In this document: piece after piece, positions 61,573 through 64,000 of the stretch | Position numbering within the stretch: position 1 is the first letter of the stretch | Layout of the letters: each line of letters opens with the position of its first letter | Assembly: GCF_014192285.1 (NCBI RefSeq) | Contig: NZ_JACHXQ010000004.1 | Location: 1 to 64,000 of the forward strand | Direction: 5' to 3' | Source: Halomonas fontilapidosi | GTDB taxonomy: Bacteria > Pseudomonadota > Gammaproteobacteria > Pseudomonadales > Halomonadaceae | DNA: 64,000 bases | Notes under the pieces: model-generated | What the model was told of the DNA's origin: nothing | Seen by the model: the letters and a program-made list of their open reading frames with translations, nothing else | Database searches by the model: none | Made by a program: the position numbers and the translations under genes

Positions 61573-62513
61573 CGGGCGTCTCCTCGTTGCGCGGGCGAGA
61601 GGCCGGCGGAGAAGTGGGTGTAGAGGTGTTCCAGGGTGGGCGGCAGCAGCTCGATGTCTTCGATGCCTGGGGTGTCGGTCAGCCGGCGCAGCACCGCGAG
61701 CTTGGCGTCTGCGGGCACCGTCAGTTCCACTTCGTGGCCGTTGACCGCCCGCGCCTCGATGCGTGGGTCATCCCACTTGCCCAGGTGGTGAGCCAGGTTG
61801 GCCTCGGCGCTGTGTCCACGCGCCTGCACGATGAGCGGTAGCGCGGCCTGCTGGCGCAGGTCGTCCAGGCTGCCCAGTGCCAGCCGCTTGCCCCCCCCGA
61901 GGATCAGCGCACGGTCGATATAGGGTTCGACGCCGGGCAGCACGTGGGAGGAGAGCAGCACCGTGCAGCCGCGCTCGCGCAGGCGACGCACCGTATCGAA
62001 GAAGGCGCGGGTGGCGGCCGGGTCGAGGCCGGTGGTGGGTTCGTCGAGCAGCAGCAGGCGCGGGTCGCCGAGCAGCGCCTGGGCCAGTCCGAGGCGCTGG
62101 CGCATGCCCTTGGAATAGGTCTTCACCCGCTGCGAGGCGGCGTGGCCGAGACCCACCTGGTCCAGCAGTTCGTTCACCTGGCGGCGATCGACCCGCTTGA
62201 GCCGGGCGAAATAGTCGAGAACCTCGCGGCCGCTGAGCTGCTCGTAGAAGCGCACGTTCTCCGGCAGGTAGCCCAGGCGGCGGCGCAGCGTCTCGGCGTG
62301 GGTACCGTCGGGTGCGCCACCCAGCACCGTCACGCGTCCCGCGCTGGGCGAGAGCAGCCCGAGGATGAGGTGCATGGTAGTGGTCTTGCCGGCGCCATTG
62401 TGGCCGAGCAGGGCCAGTACCTCGCCCTCGCTTACCTGGAGGTCGAGGGCGTCGAGGCGCACCAGCTCAGCGTCGCGGCGGGTGACGCCCTGGAAATCGA
62501 TTACCGCGGTCAT
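61569..62513 (-). CDS. nosF: NosF, ATPase of the Nos ABC transporter
   Basis: A 314-aa ABC ATPase. Walker A is LGHNGAGKTTTM, Q-loop YLPENVRFYEQLSG, signature TYSKGMRQRLGLAQALLG, Walker B LLLLDEPTTGLDP, and switch His in LLSSHVLPGVE. NosF pairs with NosY. The start overlaps nosD's stop (ATGA) and its own stop overlaps nosY, so translation is coupled. Confidence 0.93.
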   Translation of the reverse strand: MTAVIDFQGVTRRDAELVRLDALDLQVSEGEVLALLGHNGAGKTTTMHLILGLLSPSAGRVTVLGGAPDGTHAETLRRRLGYLPENVRFYEQLSGREVLDYFARLKRVDRRQVNELLDQVGLGHAASQRVKTYSKGMRQRLGLAQALLGDPRLLLLDEPTTGLDPAATRAFFDTVRRLRERGCTVLLSSHVLPGVEPYIDRALILGGGKRLALGSLDDLRQQAALPLIVQARGHSAEANLAHHLGKWDDPRIEARAVNGHEVELTVPADAKLAVLRRLTDTPGIEDIELLPPTLEHLYTHFSAGLSPAQRGDAR

Positions 62514-63826
62514 GCGTCGGCCTCGTCGAAGTCGGGTTCGTTCATCAGCGGATGGCTGTCCTTGACGCCCTGGGGTCGGAACACCGGGAACTGGCGCTGC
62601 ACCCAGCGCAGGGCCAGCACCGCCGGGCTGTGCATCAGCAGCCGCGCCACCGGATAGCGCCACAGCAGGCGGTCCATGGCATCGTTGGGCTCGTAGGCGG
62701 TGTCGCCGATGCCGTCGCCGTCCAGGTCCCATCCCAGGTAGTCGCTCCAGTAGTTGCCGCGCCCCTCCACCGACCATTCCTGGGCGCGGGTGGCGACGTA
62801 CATCACCTGCTGGCGGTTGCCGACGAAGGCGTTGCCTACCAGCGTGTTGTCCTCGGAGCCGGCGGTGAGGTGGATGCCGATATCGCTCCCGGCGAAGCGG
62901 TTGGCCGCGAAGCGATTGTACTGGGCGTTATAGACGAACAGTGCCTTGCCCTCGCCGCCGCTGATCAGCCCCTGGCCCTGCGCGTCGCGACGCTGCTCGA
63001 TGCCGGTGATGCGGTTGCCGCGCAGGATTGAGTCGGTGATGTTGTTCATCAGGATGCCGTAGCGACGGTCGTCTTCCGAGCGGTTGTCGATCACCTCGAG
63101 CCGCTTGGACTGCATCAGCGCGTAGCCGGTGCGGGTGTGGCGGGTGGTGTTGCCCTCCAGGCGATTGTCGTGGGCATACATGTAGTGCACGCCGTAGCGC
63201 AGGTCCTGCATGTGGTTGCCGCGCAGCAAGCTCTGGCTGCTGGTGTCGATATAGATGCCGTCGCGGGTGTGGCGAATATCGTTGCCGGCCACCGTCACGT
63301 TGCGGACGTTGAACAGGTGCACGCCGTTGCCGCGATCCTGGGAGCGCAGCGCGGCGTCGCCGCGGATCACGTTGTCGAGCACCTGCACGTCACTGACGGC
63401 ATCGAGCCAGATGCCGAAGCCGGGGCCACTCAGCCGCGAGTCGCGGATCACGCTGCCGGTGGCGTTCTCCTCGACAAAGATGCCGGCATCCATGTCGGTG
63501 AGGTTGGCGCCCCAGTTCTCGATGGTCAGGTCCTGGATCACAATGTCGGGGGCCTCGAGCACCATGGCGTGGCCGATGCCGCCGGCGTCGATCACCGCGC
63601 CCGGCTCGCCCTGCAGGGTGAGCGAGCGGTCGATGGTCAGCGAGCCGGGGTAACGGCCCTCGGGCAGCATCAGGCGGTCGCCGTCGCTGGCCTGGTCGAT
63701 CAGCGGCTGCAGCGATTCGCCGGGGCTGGCCGTCCAGTCGGCGGCCAGCAGGTCGCCGGGTAGCCACGTGAGCCACCAGGCGACAAGAATCAGTCGGGGG
63801 ACGACGCGAAACTGTCGTCGAGTCAT
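62510..63826 (-). CDS. nosD: NosD, periplasmic copper-site maturation protein
   Basis: A 438-aa exported right-handed beta-helix protein. Signal peptide LILVAWWLTWLPGDLLA; mature part of CASH/PbH1 repeats (RDSRLSGPGFGIWLDAVSDV, TVAGNDIRHTRDGIYIDTSS, GNHMQDLRYGVHYMYAHDNR) and the NosD C-terminal YWSDYLGWDLDGDGIGDTAY. NosD receives copper/sulphur cargo for NosZ's CuZ site. ATG 63826 follows GGAGAG; the longer open frame to 63970 is the dispersed repeat and is not coding. nosZ and nosR are expected to the right of the window. Confidence 0.93.
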   Translation of the reverse strand: MTRRQFRVVPRLILVAWWLTWLPGDLLAADWTASPGESLQPLIDQASDGDRLMLPEGRYPGSLTIDRSLTLQGEPGAVIDAGGIGHAMVLEAPDIVIQDLTIENWGANLTDMDAGIFVEENATGSVIRDSRLSGPGFGIWLDAVSDVQVLDNVIRGDAALRSQDRGNGVHLFNVRNVTVAGNDIRHTRDGIYIDTSSQSLLRGNHMQDLRYGVHYMYAHDNRLEGNTTRHTRTGYALMQSKRLEVIDNRSEDDRRYGILMNNITDSILRGNRITGIEQRRDAQGQGLISGGEGKALFVYNAQYNRFAANRFAGSDIGIHLTAGSEDNTLVGNAFVGNRQQVMYVATRAQEWSVEGRGNYWSDYLGWDLDGDGIGDTAYEPNDAMDRLLWRYPVARLLMHSPAVLALRWVQRQFPVFRPQGVKDSHPLMNEPDFDEADA

Positions 63827-63896
63827 GCGTCTCTCCGCGAAAAAGCGGGGGAATTCCGAGGGGCAGTAGGGTTGGCTTTCATCGTTCGAGGCTGAC

Positions 63897-63976
63897 CCGG
63901 CGACAAGCCTGCGAGGAGGCGCTGTGAATACATCCTTGTACGCTACCGACGCCCTGCGGCGCTCTCGCATCCTGCG
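63897..63976 (-). repeat. Dispersed intergenic repeat, copy 2, with a CsrA-consensus hairpin
   Basis: On the minus strand CGCA-GGA-TGCG (63966-63976), then TACA-AGGA-TGTA (63929-63940), then the conserved TTCACAGCGCCTCC block and TGTCGCCGG. Positions 63897-63950 match copy 1 (29477-29530) at 45 of 54 bases. GTACAAGGATGT (63930-63941, minus strand) fits the CsrA SELEX consensus RUACARGGAUGU at every position. It lies 71-150 bp upstream of nosD. Confidence 0.8.
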
Positions 63977-64000
63977 CCGCTTGCAGGGCCGGTGCGGGCC

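Noticed and set aside
63827-63970. N-terminal extension of NosD from an upstream ATG
   Set aside because: The extension is the dispersed repeat read as protein; the ATG at 63826 has its own ribosome site and starts a proper signal peptide.
1-64000. CRISPR arrays, insertion sequences, prophage or toxin-antitoxin modules
   Set aside because: I saw no regularly spaced repeats, transposase, integrase, phage structural or defence genes in the window.

Overview
The window is GC-rich bacterial DNA. It looks like a moderately halophilic gammaproteobacterium of the Halomonadaceae (Halomonas type). Supporting points are an ectoine hydroxylase (EctD) of typical sequence, a full set of genes for burning glycine betaine, a BCCT-type osmolyte carrier, a Pseudomonas-like GbdR/Dgc/Gbc/Sox gene set, and acidic secreted proteins. 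All assignments come from reading motifs and comparing with remembered families; no database search was run.

Layout. (1) 1-3.6 kb: Rep helicase, a two-haem c5-type cytochrome and a tRNA-Arg(CCG). (2) 3.7-8.7 kb: a multi-PAS hybrid histidine kinase overlapping a REC-EAL-GAF-(degenerate GGDEF) protein, probably one signalling pair. (3) 8.7-11.2 kb, minus strand: ectD between two paralogous small proteins that look like degenerate ferritin-like/rubrerythrin folds, with a perfect FNR/Anr palindrome upstream. (4) 11.2-17.8 kb: a 2-hydroxyacid dehydrogenase, PutA, a lone Rieske ferredoxin and a glutaredoxin-MauE fusion. (5) 18.2-29.4 kb: a GbdR-like regulator, then a dimethylglycine operon (M19-like protein, DUF5943 protein, dgcA, dgcB, etfA, etfB), an IalB-type protein and glutathione-independent formaldehyde dehydrogenase. 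(6) 29.6-37.6 kb: a LysR regulator divergent from a tight operon of aldehyde dehydrogenase, a second M19-like protein, a divergent BCCT carrier, a 586-aa protein I do not recognise, a DUF3726 protein and RidA. This is the best candidate for an undescribed catabolic system. (7) 37.7-42.6 kb: soluble NAD-dependent formate dehydrogenase with fused gamma and beta subunits. (8) 42.8-53.7 kb: a secreted acidic repeat protein, gbcA/gbcB, glyA, soxBDAG and purU. (9) 53.7-55.7 kb: decayed gene fragments, a 47-aa ORF, an EamA permease and a small unknown protein. (10) 55.8-59.5 kb: ahpC, ahpF, an EAL protein and a DUF6164 protein. (11) 59.5-63.8 kb, minus strand: the nosDFYL part of a nitrous-oxide reductase locus plus a linked secreted protein; nosZ would lie beyond the right edge.

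How it fits together. Glycine betaine is demethylated by GbcAB to dimethylglycine, by DgcAB with its own ETF to sarcosine, and by SoxBDAG to glycine, which GlyA turns into serine. The methyl groups leave as formaldehyde or methylene/formyl-tetrahydrofolate, which FdhA, PurU and formate dehydrogenase take to CO2 with recovery of NADH. Nearly the whole route, including C1 disposal, sits in about 35 kb. The region 6 operon lies in the middle of this cluster and carries paralogues of its parts (M19-like protein, carrier), so I infer that it feeds another methylated or zwitterionic solute into the same metabolism.

Two copies of a dispersed repeat (29463-29530 and 63897-63976) carry small hairpins whose stems differ by compensatory changes around a fixed AGGA loop. 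One copy matches the published CsrA-binding consensus exactly.
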